Assembly (NCBI GenBank): GCA_910585895.1
Contig: CAJUHY010000035.1
Coordinates: forward strand, 1 to 28,540
Direction: 5' to 3'
DNA: 28,540 nt
DNA from: an uncultured Lachnospiraceae bacterium
Lineage (GTDB): Bacteria; Bacillota; Clostridia; Lachnospirales; Lachnospiraceae
Position numbers and translations under genes: made by a program. The notes below the pieces were generated by a model that was not told the origin of the DNA, did no database searches, and saw nothing but the letters and a program-made list of their open reading frames with translations. Numbering within the stretch: position 1 is the stretch's first letter; each line of letters starts with the position of its first letter. Positions 16,155 through 23,416 of the stretch are shown here, piece by piece.

Positions 16155-16173
16155 TACGGAACCGCGTTCCGTA
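16155..16173. promoter_or_regulatory. 19-nt palindrome at the operon start site (candidate operator)
   Basis: TACGGAACCGCGTTCCGTA is two 8-nt arms around CGC. It lies immediately after the -10 box of the predicted operon promoter, covering about +1 to +18. That position suits a repressor site, or a 5' hairpin that stabilises the mRNA. Confidence 0.55.
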
Positions 16174-16178
16174 TGGGT

Positions 16179-16207
16179 ATTGTAATGCCTGTTCTTCAAA
16201 AAAGCAA
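16179..16207 (-). promoter_or_regulatory. Candidate promoter of the tad-like operon
   Basis: On the minus strand TTGCTT (16202-16207), a 17-bp spacer and TACAAT (16179-16184). It is the best sigma-A match between the mrp terminator and the first pilin gene. It implies a leader of about 245 nt. Confidence 0.5.
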
Positions 16208-16233
16208 TTATCAATTTATCACAAAAATTTTTT

Positions 16234-16277
16234 AAAAAATAAGCCCCACAGAGAGCAAGTCCGCTCCCTGTAAGGCT
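16234..16277 (-). terminator. Terminator of the lipoprotein-mrp operon
   Basis: An imperfect stem AGCC..ACAG.GAGC / GCTC.CTGT..GGCT (16242-16277) followed on the minus strand by TTATTTTTT. It lies just after the mrp stop codon and just before the next operon's promoter. Confidence 0.75.
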
Positions 16278-16302
16278 TTGCAGTGTCAAACGACACAGAA
16301 TA

Positions 16303-17148
16303 TTATAAATTCTCTACCTTGTCAACCGCAGCATTCAGATAAGGATTCTTAATCTGATGGAATTTCCCTTCATCCGCCATCTTGGCATATTCAGGGTCTA
16401 ATGGCATCTTCCCTAATACAGGAACGCCAATCTCTGCCGCGGCCTCTTCAATCTTACTATCGCCAAACAGCTTGATTTCCTTTCCACAGTCCGGGCATTT
16501 GAGGAAACTGTAATTTTCGACCAGCCCCAGAACCGGAATGTCCATCATCTCCGCCATATGGATAGCTTTCTTGACAATTAACTGTACCAACTCCTGCGGA
16601 GAGGTCACAATCACAATCCCATCTACCGGCAGGGATTGAAATACTGTAAGCGGTACATCACCGGTCCCTGGCGGCATATCTACAAAGAGATAATCTAAAT
16701 CGCCCCAGAAAACGTCATGCCAAAACTGCTTGACAGTGGAGGCAATCACTGGTCCGCGCCAAATAACAGGCGCCTCTTCGTCCTCTATCAGGAGATTTAA
16801 AGACATTACTTTTGTGCCATCTGCTGCCAAAATGGGAAAGAGCCCCATATCATTGCCCTCTGCCGGACCGTGTACACCATACATTTTCGGAATGGAAGGA
16901 CCCGTGATATCCGCATCCAGAATTCCTACTTCATATCCTTTTTCCCGCATGGCTGATGCCAGAGACGCCGTCACAAATGATTTGCCAACGCCGCCTTTAC
17001 CGCTGACCACGCCGATTACTTTTTTCACACTGGAAAAAGGATTCATTTCTTCCACAAGGCTCTGAGAAGCGCCTCCCTTGCTGGGGCAGCCTTCACAACT
17101 CTCCCTGGAACAAGTTGCCGCACTGCTGCATCCTTCATTTTCTGCCAT
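16303..17148 (-). CDS. mrp: Mrp/NBP35 family Fe-S cluster carrier ATPase
   Basis: P-loop protein that binds and transfers 4Fe-4S clusters (ApbC/NBP35 family), 281 aa. Seen: a Cys-rich N-terminus (Cys7, 13, 18, 21, as in the NBP35 type); the deviant Walker A GKGGVGKS (near residue 50); DADITGPSIPKMYG; VDMPPGTGDVPLT; SPQELVQLIVKKA; and the CPDCG cluster-binding motif near 218. GGAGGAATTATC precedes the ATG. It lies 32 nt after a lipoprotein gene in the same direction, so the two are probably one transcript ended by the terminator at 16234-16277. Confidence 0.95.
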   Translation of the reverse strand: MAENEGCSSAATCSRESCEGCPSKGGASQSLVEEMNPFSSVKKVIGVVSGKGGVGKSFVTASLASAMREKGYEVGILDADITGPSIPKMYGVHGPAEGNDMGLFPILAADGTKVMSLNLLIEDEEAPVIWRGPVIASTVKQFWHDVFWGDLDYLFVDMPPGTGDVPLTVFQSLPVDGIVIVTSPQELVQLIVKKAIHMAEMMDIPVLGLVENYSFLKCPDCGKEIKLFGDSKIEEAAAEIGVPVLGKMPLDPEYAKMADEGKFHQIKNPYLNAAVDKVENL

Positions 17149-17180
17149 GATAATTCCTCCAGTCCAAATTTACTACTCTC

Positions 17181-17852
17181 TTACTGTGCCAGGTCTGAAG
17201 CTTCCTCTAAATCAAACAATGCGTATTCTAAAGCCTCAACATCCTCCTGATTCGGGCTATATACCTTATCGTTCAGTTCTACCCGCACAGTTGTAGATGC
17301 CTCATCCTCATACTCTGCTTTCTGCAGGGAATCTTTGATGGCATCCTTTAATAAAGTATATACCTGTTCGTTGATTTCATCCTCTGAGGGGTATTCGCCG
17401 CCATTCTGAACCTGCTCGGAAAGTTCATCCGTATATGCCTGCTGCTCTGTCTGAAACTGCTCCATCGCTGCCGCGAACACCTTCATCTTCTGGTACTTCA
17501 CTTCCACCACATAAGATTTGTCATCCTGTTTGGCAGCTTCCCCCACAGTATATTTGACGCTCTTATAGACATCCTGCAATACTGTCGTAAATTCGTTCTT
17601 CAGCTCATCTGAAATGTTAACCCCGGCAATCAGACTGTTTAATTCCGTTTCAATTCCCTGGTCATACAATTCTTTTGCCTGTTCCTCGCTCCCCACTTTC
17701 TGCTCCACAAACGCAGCGGAGTCATTTTTGTAGGAGTTGTCAAGCAGTGCTTTTATGTACCCGCTGGCATCAAAACTGCCGCAGCCTCCCAACATTGTAA
17801 CTGCCAGCATTGCTACCAAAAGCAAGCTGATTTTTCTGATTTTTTTCATCAT
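17181..17852 (-). CDS. Putative lipoprotein with helical ectodomain
   Basis: A 223-aa exported lipoprotein: basic N-terminus, hydrophobic core and lipobox LGGC (Cys24). The rest is a charged, mostly helical domain (EQFQTEQQAYTDELSEQV, DEINEQVYTLLKDAIKDSL) similar in style to DUF5105-type lipoproteins of Clostridia; I do not assign a function. AGGAG lies 6-7 nt before the first of two adjacent in-frame Met codons. It has a good promoter at 17890-17919 and is followed by mrp. Confidence 0.8.
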   Translation of the reverse strand: MMKKIRKISLLLVAMLAVTMLGGCGSFDASGYIKALLDNSYKNDSAAFVEQKVGSEEQAKELYDQGIETELNSLIAGVNISDELKNEFTTVLQDVYKSVKYTVGEAAKQDDKSYVVEVKYQKMKVFAAAMEQFQTEQQAYTDELSEQVQNGGEYPSEDEINEQVYTLLKDAIKDSLQKAEYEDEASTTVRVELNDKVYSPNQEDVEALEYALFDLEEASDLAQ

Positions 17853-17889
17853 ACCATACTCCTTTGTAGTAAATTTTCACAACATATCT

Positions 17890-17919
17890 ATTATATAATG
17901 TCTCACTCTTTTCCGTCAA
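17890..17919 (-). promoter_or_regulatory. Promoter of the lipoprotein-mrp operon
   Basis: On the minus strand TTGACG (17914-17919), an 18-bp spacer and TATAAT (17890-17895), about 38 nt before the lipoprotein start codon. Confidence 0.75.
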
Positions 17920-17961
17920 CATTTTTTGCATGGATTATGCAAAAATGGGCATATTACTTCC

Positions 17962-18384
17962 ATGAGAAAGAATTTTTTACTTTGCGGACTTACCGGGTGG
18001 TGTATGGAAATACTCTTTACCGCCCTCGATTCCTATCGAAAACGTGAATTACAGCTGATTGGGCAAACCTCCCTGTGGATGTTCCCAATCTACGGCATGG
18101 CAGCTTTCCTCAAGCCCATATGCAGCATGGTCCGAAAATTTCCCGCTGGAATACGTGCGCTGTTTTACAGCATATTTATTTTCCTCGGCGAATATGTCAG
18201 CGGAAGCATCCTTAAAAAATTTAAGGTCTGCCCCTGGGATTACAGCAAAGCAAAAACAAACATAAAAGGAGTGATTCGACTGGATTTTGCCCCCTTCTGG
18301 ATGATTGCCGGGCTCATTTTTGAAAACCTGCTGATGAATCCCTCCAGACGGGCAGCCCCATCGCAGCACTCAGCAGACCTGTAA
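17962..18384 (+). CDS. CmpB-type putative ABC transporter permease-like membrane protein
   Basis: A 140-aa membrane protein resembling the ABC_trans_CmpB (DUF1113) family of Firmicutes. Visible: FLLCGLTGWCMEILFTAL as first TM, then SLWMFPIYGMAAFLKP, a TM around FYSIFIFLGEYVSGSIL, the family-like CPWDYS, and a last TM around FAPFWMIAGLIFENLL. The family name implies transport but the role is unknown. The frame is open from a TTG at 17926, but the ATG at 17962 begins the recognisable sequence. Neither start has a clear ribosome binding site, so the start is uncertain. A MITE-like element lies 37 bp downstream. Confidence 0.72.
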   Translation: MRKNFLLCGLTGWCMEILFTALDSYRKRELQLIGQTSLWMFPIYGMAAFLKPICSMVRKFPAGIRALFYSIFIFLGEYVSGSILKKFKVCPWDYSKAKTNIKGVIRLDFAPFWMIAGLIFENLLMNPSRRAAPSQHSADL

Positions 18385-18423
18385 ACTGCTATTCCCACAC
18401 CAGCATATCCGTCAGAAAATTTA

Positions 18424-18545
18424 GGGAAACGCTGATTAAAGCGTTTCCCGCGCCGGATTTGCGCTGCGAAGCAGCATATTTCCATTGCAAATCCGTGCGC
18501 ATCCAACGGAGTATCTAAGGAAATAATGATTTAATCAGTATTTCC
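18424..18545. mobile_element. MITE-like 122-bp palindromic element flanked by TTA
   Basis: The outer ends are inverted repeats: GGGAAACGCTGATTAAA at the left and the complement of GGAAATACTGATTAAA at the right; they differ mainly by two transitions. Each end also folds on itself: GGGAAACGCT/AGCGTTTCCC (18424-18449) and TAAGGAAATA/TATTTCCTTA (18516-18548). The centre holds GCGCCGGATTTGC/GCAAATCCGTGCGC (18450-18500) around GCTGCgaaGCAGC. TTA stands at both borders (18421-18423 and 18546-18548), a possible target duplication. No coding capacity. Terminal inverted repeats plus dense internal palindromes suggest a non-autonomous element; the parent IS family is not identified. Confidence 0.6.
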
Positions 18546-18923
18546 TTAGAAGTCTTCGCTGTCCATTGTACCGATGTCTAATGTATTCATGGTGCGTCTT
18601 TTTTGCCTTGCCACCTCAGATACCTCTAAAATAAACCCTTTGATTTCTTTTGCATTTTTAATATGTGTAAGGGAAATCTGAGGGTCTGTGGTATCTCCGG
18701 TATAACAGATTACCGTGGAAAGCCCAAAAATCCGTTCCAGCAGAGTCGTCGTCATCTTGACATCCTGAACCTTATACATGTAACAATCATCTTCTTCGGT
18801 TTTCAATAGACCTTTTTTCACTGTCAAAAGTTCCTCGCCTATAAAATACTTTGTAAACGTCCAGGGCAGACCGAAAAATAAAATTCTCTTCCTCTCCTGG
18901 TATTCTCTTTTCGTGTTTTCCAT
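18546..18923 (-). CDS. PH-domain (bPH2/YdbS-like) protein
   Basis: A 125-aa soluble or membrane-peripheral protein with the bacterial PH fold pattern: KYFIGEELLTVKKGLL, then the short turn EEDDCYMYKVQDVKMT, then IFGLSTVICYTGD, and ISLTHIKNAKEIKGFI. This matches bPH2/YdbS-type domains but without the usual N-terminal TM pair. Function unknown. GAGGTG lies 7 nt before the ATG. Its stop codon (complement of TTA at 18546-18548) coincides with the border of the MITE-like element, so the C-terminus may have been set by that insertion. Confidence 0.75.
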   Translation of the reverse strand: MENTKREYQERKRILFFGLPWTFTKYFIGEELLTVKKGLLKTEEDDCYMYKVQDVKMTTTLLERIFGLSTVICYTGDTTDPQISLTHIKNAKEIKGFILEVSEVARQKRRTMNTLDIGTMDSEDF

Positions 18924-19000
18924 TTGTTAGCACCTCACTGAATTTTATTTTAAGAAATAATCGGAAACCCCCGGTCTCCTCCCATCTCTCCTTACGTCAA

Positions 19001-19029
19001 ATTCTACTATAATTTTAATTTCCTTGCAA
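19001..19029 (-). promoter_or_regulatory. Candidate promoter of the PH-domain gene
   Basis: On the minus strand TTGCAA (19024-19029), a 17-bp spacer and TAGAAT (19001-19006). It implies a leader of about 70 nt. Confidence 0.45.
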
Positions 19030-19041
19030 TTCTTTTTCCTC

Positions 19042-19070
19042 TTGAAATTTACCCTCTTCTGATATATGAT
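19042..19070 (+). promoter_or_regulatory. pyrBI promoter
   Basis: TTGAAA (19042-19047), a 17-bp spacer and TATGAT (19065-19070). The predicted start near 19077 leaves only about 25 nt before the pyrB ATG, with AGGAGG at 19090-19095. The short leader leaves no room for PyrR-type attenuation or a pyrBI leader peptide terminator. Confidence 0.75.
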
Positions 19071-19101
19071 TATAAAAATATAACATCTTAGGAGGCCATC
19101 T

Positions 19102-20022
19102 ATGCAGCATTTAATGAGCCCATTGGATTTGTCCGTAGAAGAATTGGACAAACTGCTCACTCTGGCAAATGATATTGAAAACAACCCGCAGAAATACGCC
19201 CACGCATGTGAGGGGAAAAAGCTGGCAACCTGTTTTTATGAACCCAGCACCCGCACGCGCCTGAGCTTTGAAGCCGCCATGCTCAATCTGGGCGGCAGCA
19301 TTCTCGGTTTTTCCAGTGCAGACAGCAGTTCTGCGGCAAAAGGGGAAAGTGTTTCTGACACGATTCGCGTAATTTCCTGTTATGCGGACATCTGCGCCAT
19401 GCGCCATCCCAAAGAAGGCGCTCCGCTGGTTGCTTCTGAAAAATCAACCATTCCCGTCATCAACGCCGGCGACGGCGGACACCAGCATCCCACACAGACC
19501 CTGACAGATTTGCTTACTATCCGTTCTCTCAAAGGACGCCTTGACAATCTCAACATTGGGCTCTGCGGCGATTTAAAATTCGGTCGTACCGTTCATTCAC
19601 TGATTCATGCTCTCATTCGTTACCCCAACATCAAATTCACGCTGATTTCTCCTGAGGAACTTCGCGTTCCCAGCTATATCCGTGAGGATGTCCTGCACAA
19701 AAATAATGTGGCTTTCCGGGAGGTGGAACGTTTAGAAGAGGCAATAGCGGATTTGGATATCCTCTATATGACAAGGGTACAGAAAGAACGCTTTTTCAAC
19801 GAGGATGACTATGTGCGGATGAAGGATTTTTACATCCTTAATAAAAAGAAAATGACTCTCGCCAAAGATGACATGATAGTCATGCATCCGCTTCCGAGAG
19901 TCAATGAAATTTCCGTCGAGGTGGACGATGACCCAAGAGCCGCTTATTTCCGACAGGCACAATATGGTGTCTACGTGCGGATGGCTCTCATTCTGACATT
20001 GCTGGAGGTGAACGTATGTTAA
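19102..20022 (+). CDS. pyrB: Aspartate carbamoyltransferase catalytic subunit
   Basis: Joins carbamoyl phosphate and L-aspartate to form N-carbamoyl-aspartate in de novo pyrimidine synthesis. The 306-aa product shows the carbamoyl phosphate motif STRTR in FYEPSTRTRLSFEAA (about residues 47-61), MRHPKEGA with conserved His and Lys, GDGGHQHPTQTLTDL (about 126-140), GDLKFGRTVHSL, the aspartate-site HPLPRVNEI, and a C-terminus ending near YFRQAQYGVYVRMALIL. AGGAGG precedes the ATG. It overlaps pyrI by 7 nt, as expected for a catalytic/regulatory pair forming an allosteric dodecamer. Confidence 0.98.
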   Translation: MQHLMSPLDLSVEELDKLLTLANDIENNPQKYAHACEGKKLATCFYEPSTRTRLSFEAAMLNLGGSILGFSSADSSSAAKGESVSDTIRVISCYADICAMRHPKEGAPLVASEKSTIPVINAGDGGHQHPTQTLTDLLTIRSLKGRLDNLNIGLCGDLKFGRTVHSLIHALIRYPNIKFTLISPEELRVPSYIREDVLHKNNVAFREVERLEEAIADLDILYMTRVQKERFFNEDDYVRMKDFYILNKKKMTLAKDDMIVMHPLPRVNEISVEVDDDPRAAYFRQAQYGVYVRMALILTLLEVNVC

Positions 20023-20480
20023 ATGTAGGATTGATTACAGAAGGCTTTGTATTAGACCATATTCAGGCGGGAACCAGCCTCTCCCTCTACTATGACCTGA
20101 GACTGGACAAACTTGACTGCTGTGTGGCCATCATCAAAAATGCGCGCAGCAACAAGATGGGCAAAAAGGATATTCTGAAGGTAGAATGCGATATTGATAC
20201 TCTGGATTTGGACGTGCTGGGCTTCATTGACCATAACATCACGGTCAATATCATCAAAGGAGAACAGATTGTAGAAAAACGCGAACTCCATCTGCCCCAG
20301 AAAATCAAAAACATCATACACTGCCGCAATCCCCGCTGTATCACCTCTATAGAACAGGAATTAGACCAGATTTTCCTGCTGACAGATGAGAAAACGGAAA
20401 CATACCGCTGCAAATACTGCGAGGAAAAATATAAAGGGCAGAAAGGACAGAGAGTCCGCCTGCGCACGCATTCCAGATAA
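20016..20480 (+). CDS. pyrI: Aspartate carbamoyltransferase regulatory subunit
   Basis: Allosteric nucleotide-binding subunit of aspartate transcarbamoylase, 154 aa. The N-terminal effector domain begins VGLITEGFVLDHIQAGTS. The C-terminal zinc domain holds four Cys in CRNPRC and CKYC (about residues 109-137) that contact PyrB. The length is standard for PyrI. GGAGGTG within the end of pyrB serves as ribosome binding site, and the genes overlap, so they are translationally coupled. Confidence 0.97.
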   Translation: MLNVGLITEGFVLDHIQAGTSLSLYYDLRLDKLDCCVAIIKNARSNKMGKKDILKVECDIDTLDLDVLGFIDHNITVNIIKGEQIVEKRELHLPQKIKNIIHCRNPRCITSIEQELDQIFLLTDEKTETYRCKYCEEKYKGQKGQRVRLRTHSR

Positions 20481-20485
20481 CATAC

Positions 20486-20536
20486 CAGGTTCCTGTAGAA
20501 TTCCGGACAAGTTCCGGATCATTCTTCAGGAACCTG
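20486..20536. terminator. Long hairpin between convergent pyrI and histidine kinase genes
   Basis: The outer stem CAGGTTCCTG/CAGGAACCTG (20486-20495 and 20527-20536) extends inward through AGAA/TTCT to two TCCGGA units around a 5-nt loop. No T-tract follows on either strand, so it is an unusual terminator or an mRNA 3'-end protecting structure shared by both transcripts. Confidence 0.55.
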
Positions 20537-20548
20537 AGATTACGTAAA

Positions 20549-21976
20549 TTAAATTGTACGCGGCAGAGTAAACCAGAACTCCACACCGTCCGGCATATTC
20601 TGGGCACCGCACTTACCATTCTGCATAGTAACTACATTCTGTACAATATACAGCCCAAGCCCCACATGGGAAAATGCATTGGAATCTTTCTGTTTGGTTG
20701 TATAAAACCCGCTCCATATCCGCTCCATGTCCTCCGGCAGTATCTGTCTGCCTGAATTATAGACCCCGACACGGATATCCTTTTTCTGTTTCTTCAAGGT
20801 AACCCGCAGGTTCCCCCCCATTTCCATATATTCAATGGCATTCATCATATAATTATTGACTGCCTGCTCAATGTATTCCCGGTCTCCATATACAAGGCAG
20901 CCTTCTTCCAGAAAGGTTTCCATATGCAGGTGTTTCTTTTTCACCAGCCCGTCATATTTCAGCAGAATATATTCCATGACTTCTTTCATATCCAGTGTTT
21001 TTTGCAGCATCCCTTCCATATGATGTTCCATATAGGAAACATCCAAAAGATTGCTGACCATGCCTGATATTTTCTCTACCTCTTCCTGAATAGAGGCCAG
21101 GTAATATTGGCGTCTCTCTCCCTCTACATTTTCCAGCATTTCTGACTGACTGGAAATCACGGCAAGGGGCGTTTTAATTTCATGGGAAATCTTTGCCATA
21201 AAATCCTTGCGCATCTTCTCTGCGCGCTCCTGCTGCATATTCTGACGAAGCTGCTGCCTTCTGCTTTCCTCAATCTGTTCCTTACTCTGTGCAAGCCGCC
21301 CAGCCATACTGTTGATACTCTCCGACAACCGGCAGGTTTCCTCATATTTCTCCTCTTTTGCCGCCCGCATTTCAAAATCTCCCGCCGCAATTTTATCTGC
21401 GGCAGCTGCAAGCCGCTCCATCGGCTTTGAAAAATCATTAGCAAATTTCCATATCAGCAGGCTGCCTAGCAGAAAGGTCAGCACGGCAGCAAGTACCGTG
21501 AAGTTTTCCGAAGTTTTGGCGGCGCCCACCTTTTGCAGCGTATCCTTTATCACAATATAATAATCCACCTGATTCTGCGTAATAATCCCCCGCAGTTTTG
21601 TGGTCTCTTTTAATTTGCTGTCCCTTTCTATCACATCAGGAGTTCTGGAAAACAATTCCTTTTTCATCTCAATATTTTTATATACGAGATACCTTTGGTT
21701 ATCCCTTGTTGTATACACAGGATTCAGGTTCTCGTCGGCAATGGTAAAACTGAGATTTGCCTCCTCGTACTCTGCAAACGCAGAATAATCATCCTCCAGC
21801 AGGTTTGCGAGGTCTAAGTCCTGGATATCCATATATGCCTCACGAATCTGCTTATCCTTCACCCAATCATAATAAAATGGAAAAAATATTTTATAGCACA
21901 TTACGCAGCACAATACCATTGCCAGAGTGAATACCCAGTACATTGTAAAAATGCGGGCGCTAATCTTTCTTCTCAT
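20549..21976 (-). CDS. Two-component sensor histidine kinase
   Basis: A 475-aa membrane sensor. Layout: TM1 about residues 12-33; an extracytoplasmic region about 34-158; TM2 about 160-178; a HAMP-like linker (KPMERLAAAADKIAAGDFE); a coiled coil; the H-box KISHEIKTPL with the phosphorylated His (near 268); the N-box NNYMMNAIEY; the G-boxes VYNSGRQI and HVGLGLYIV. The usual Asp of the G1 box is Asn, as in many Firmicute VanS/PhoR-like kinases. Its start overlaps the response regulator gene by 17 nt, so the two are cotranscribed partners. The stimulus is unknown. GAGG precedes the ATG. Confidence 0.93.
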   Translation of the reverse strand: MRRKISARIFTMYWVFTLAMVLCCVMCYKIFFPFYYDWVKDKQIREAYMDIQDLDLANLLEDDYSAFAEYEEANLSFTIADENLNPVYTTRDNQRYLVYKNIEMKKELFSRTPDVIERDSKLKETTKLRGIITQNQVDYYIVIKDTLQKVGAAKTSENFTVLAAVLTFLLGSLLIWKFANDFSKPMERLAAAADKIAAGDFEMRAAKEEKYEETCRLSESINSMAGRLAQSKEQIEESRRQQLRQNMQQERAEKMRKDFMAKISHEIKTPLAVISSQSEMLENVEGERRQYYLASIQEEVEKISGMVSNLLDVSYMEHHMEGMLQKTLDMKEVMEYILLKYDGLVKKKHLHMETFLEEGCLVYGDREYIEQAVNNYMMNAIEYMEMGGNLRVTLKKQKKDIRVGVYNSGRQILPEDMERIWSGFYTTKQKDSNAFSHVGLGLYIVQNVVTMQNGKCGAQNMPDGVEFWFTLPRTI

Positions 21977-22649
21977 CTTTCTTTACCTCAAAACAATAGC
22001 CAACTCCATACACCGTCCGTATATAAGACATATCGCCTAATTTCTTCCTCAGCTGTTTAATCAGGGTATCAATCGTGCGCACATCGCCAACATAATAATC
22101 TCCCCAGATTGTGTCGAGGATATAGTCTCTGGTGAGCACTGTTCCCTGATTGCGAATCAGAATATGAAGCAGTTCAAACTCTTTGGGCGTAGTTTCTATA
22201 AAGGCGTCTTTTACATACACCTTCTTTGCCTTTACTTCCAGCTTAATGTCTCCGGCATAAAGGAAATCCTGTCCATGTCCATAACGTTTGAGCACAGCTT
22301 CAATATGTAATTTTACAACAGATAACGAATACGGTTTGATAATATAGTCATCCGCACCATAAGAAAATCCTTTAATCTGGTCTTCCACTTCCTCTTTTGC
22401 TGTCAACAAGATTACCGGCACATTCGAGCATAAACGAATCTGTTTTAATACCTCGTATCCATCGGCAAAAGGAAGCATCACATCCAGGAGTACAATATCT
22501 ATCTCTGAATGATATTTATTAAATTTCTGCATCCCATCCAGACCATCCATCGCCTGAATGACATGATAATGATTAATTGTAAGAAAATCTGATAAAGTTT
22601 CCAACAGCTTGGCTTCATCTTCAATCAGCAATACTGTTGCCTTGTCCAT
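21960..22649 (-). CDS. OmpR/PhoB-family response regulator
   Basis: A 229-aa DNA-binding response regulator. Receiver domain: LLIEDEAKL acidic pocket, phosphorylated Asp in VLLDVMLP (near residue 52), LLTAKEE, and KPYS with conserved Lys. The C-terminal winged helix has TPKEFELLHILIRNQGTVLT, ILDTIWGD, RTIDTLIKQLRKKLG and IRTVYGVGY. The frame is open to 22700, but AGAGG lies 7 nt before the ATG at 22649 (MDKATVLLIED), which matches the normal family start. It is the first gene of the regulator-kinase pair. The upstream region (22650-22870) is AT-rich and has no gene; it holds a small hairpin GCAGAAT/ATTCTGC (22844-22865). Confidence 0.94.
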   Translation of the reverse strand: MDKATVLLIEDEAKLLETLSDFLTINHYHVIQAMDGLDGMQKFNKYHSEIDIVLLDVMLPFADGYEVLKQIRLCSNVPVILLTAKEEVEDQIKGFSYGADDYIIKPYSLSVVKLHIEAVLKRYGHGQDFLYAGDIKLEVKAKKVYVKDAFIETTPKEFELLHILIRNQGTVLTRDYILDTIWGDYYVGDVRTIDTLIKQLRKKLGDMSYIRTVYGVGYCFEVKKDEKKD

Positions 22650-22871
22650 AAATGTTCCTCTCTTCCTTCCTCCTAATATCTCAAGAAAATCCCAAATCAT
22701 TATAAATTATAATTTTGATAGAAATTTGAGATTATAATTTATTAAATAGACTCGAACCTATATAGTAAATGCAATCCAAAGAGAAATTAATGCATTAATC
22801 CGATATAAAATAAGTACAAACGCTGCTTTGCGTGTTACAGCCAGCAGAATTTCAAAGCATTCTGCAGACAA

Positions 22872-22911
22872 AATAGATACCCCCAGAGTCACAACGTAAC
22901 CTGGGGATATC
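22872..22911 (-). terminator. Terminator of the zinc-ribbon protein gene
   Basis: The stem GATATCCCCAG/CTGGGGGTATC on the minus strand (22876-22886 and 22901-22911, one mismatch), followed by TATTTTG. It lies just after the stop codon at 22916. Confidence 0.65.
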
Positions 22912-22915
22912 CTCT

Positions 22916-23311
22916 TTAGCTGTTCTTAATAAATTCTTCTTTACATTTCGGACAAGTAATGCAAATTCTTCCCTTGCCCCTGGGCACTCTCACCTTCTGC
23001 TTACAGGAAGGGCATTTATAAAAATGATGTGTCTTCCGCTGCCGGAAATGCTCTTTCTTACGATTCCACTTTACTACCAATTGATACCGCCAGTTGAGAA
23101 ACTTCTGGTTCTCTGCATATCTGCGCTCAATCTGCCTGGACATCATACGGTAATACTCGTATCCCATCAAACCAAGGGCCAGGATATAGAAAATATCCAG
23201 CCTGGTAAACATGGAAATCACCAGAAACACCAAAGAAATCCCCATCAACAACCGTCCATACTGGTCTGCGCCATATCTTCCCATCATAAAATGCTGTATC
23301 TTCTGCTTCAT
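22916..23311 (-). CDS. Small membrane protein with C-terminal zinc ribbon
   Basis: A 131-aa protein with two closely spaced hydrophobic segments (about residues 21-35 and 39-50), a basic linker, and a C-terminal zinc ribbon with CPSC and CPKC (about residues 100-123). This arrangement is common in uncharacterised Clostridia proteins; the ribbon may bind nucleic acid or protein. No specific role can be assigned. AGGAG lies before the ATG. Monocistronic, with promoter-like sequence upstream and terminator downstream. Confidence 0.8.
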   Translation of the reverse strand: MKQKIQHFMMGRYGADQYGRLLMGISLVFLVISMFTRLDIFYILALGLMGYEYYRMMSRQIERRYAENQKFLNWRYQLVVKWNRKKEHFRQRKTHHFYKCPSCKQKVRVPRGKGRICITCPKCKEEFIKNS

Positions 23312-23342
23312 ATCGTCATCTCCTGTGCGGTGTGTTTTCCTA

Positions 23343-23371
23343 ATGGTAGCGCAGAAAAATCAGGAAGTCAA
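23343..23371 (-). promoter_or_regulatory. Candidate promoter of the zinc-ribbon gene
   Basis: On the minus strand TTGACT (23366-23371), a 17-bp spacer and TACCAT (23343-23348). It lies in the 105-bp gap after the 1549-aa protein gene, where no clear terminator is visible. Confidence 0.4.
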
Positions 23372-23416
23372 TGGGGTTATTTTCTTTTAAGAATAATTTA
23401 TAAAGAGTTTAGCTTT

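Noticed and set aside
15993..16289. 98-codon minus-strand frame covering the tad operon leader
   Set aside because: It overlaps the mrp terminator and the operon promoter, has no ribosome binding site, and its composition is unlike a protein.
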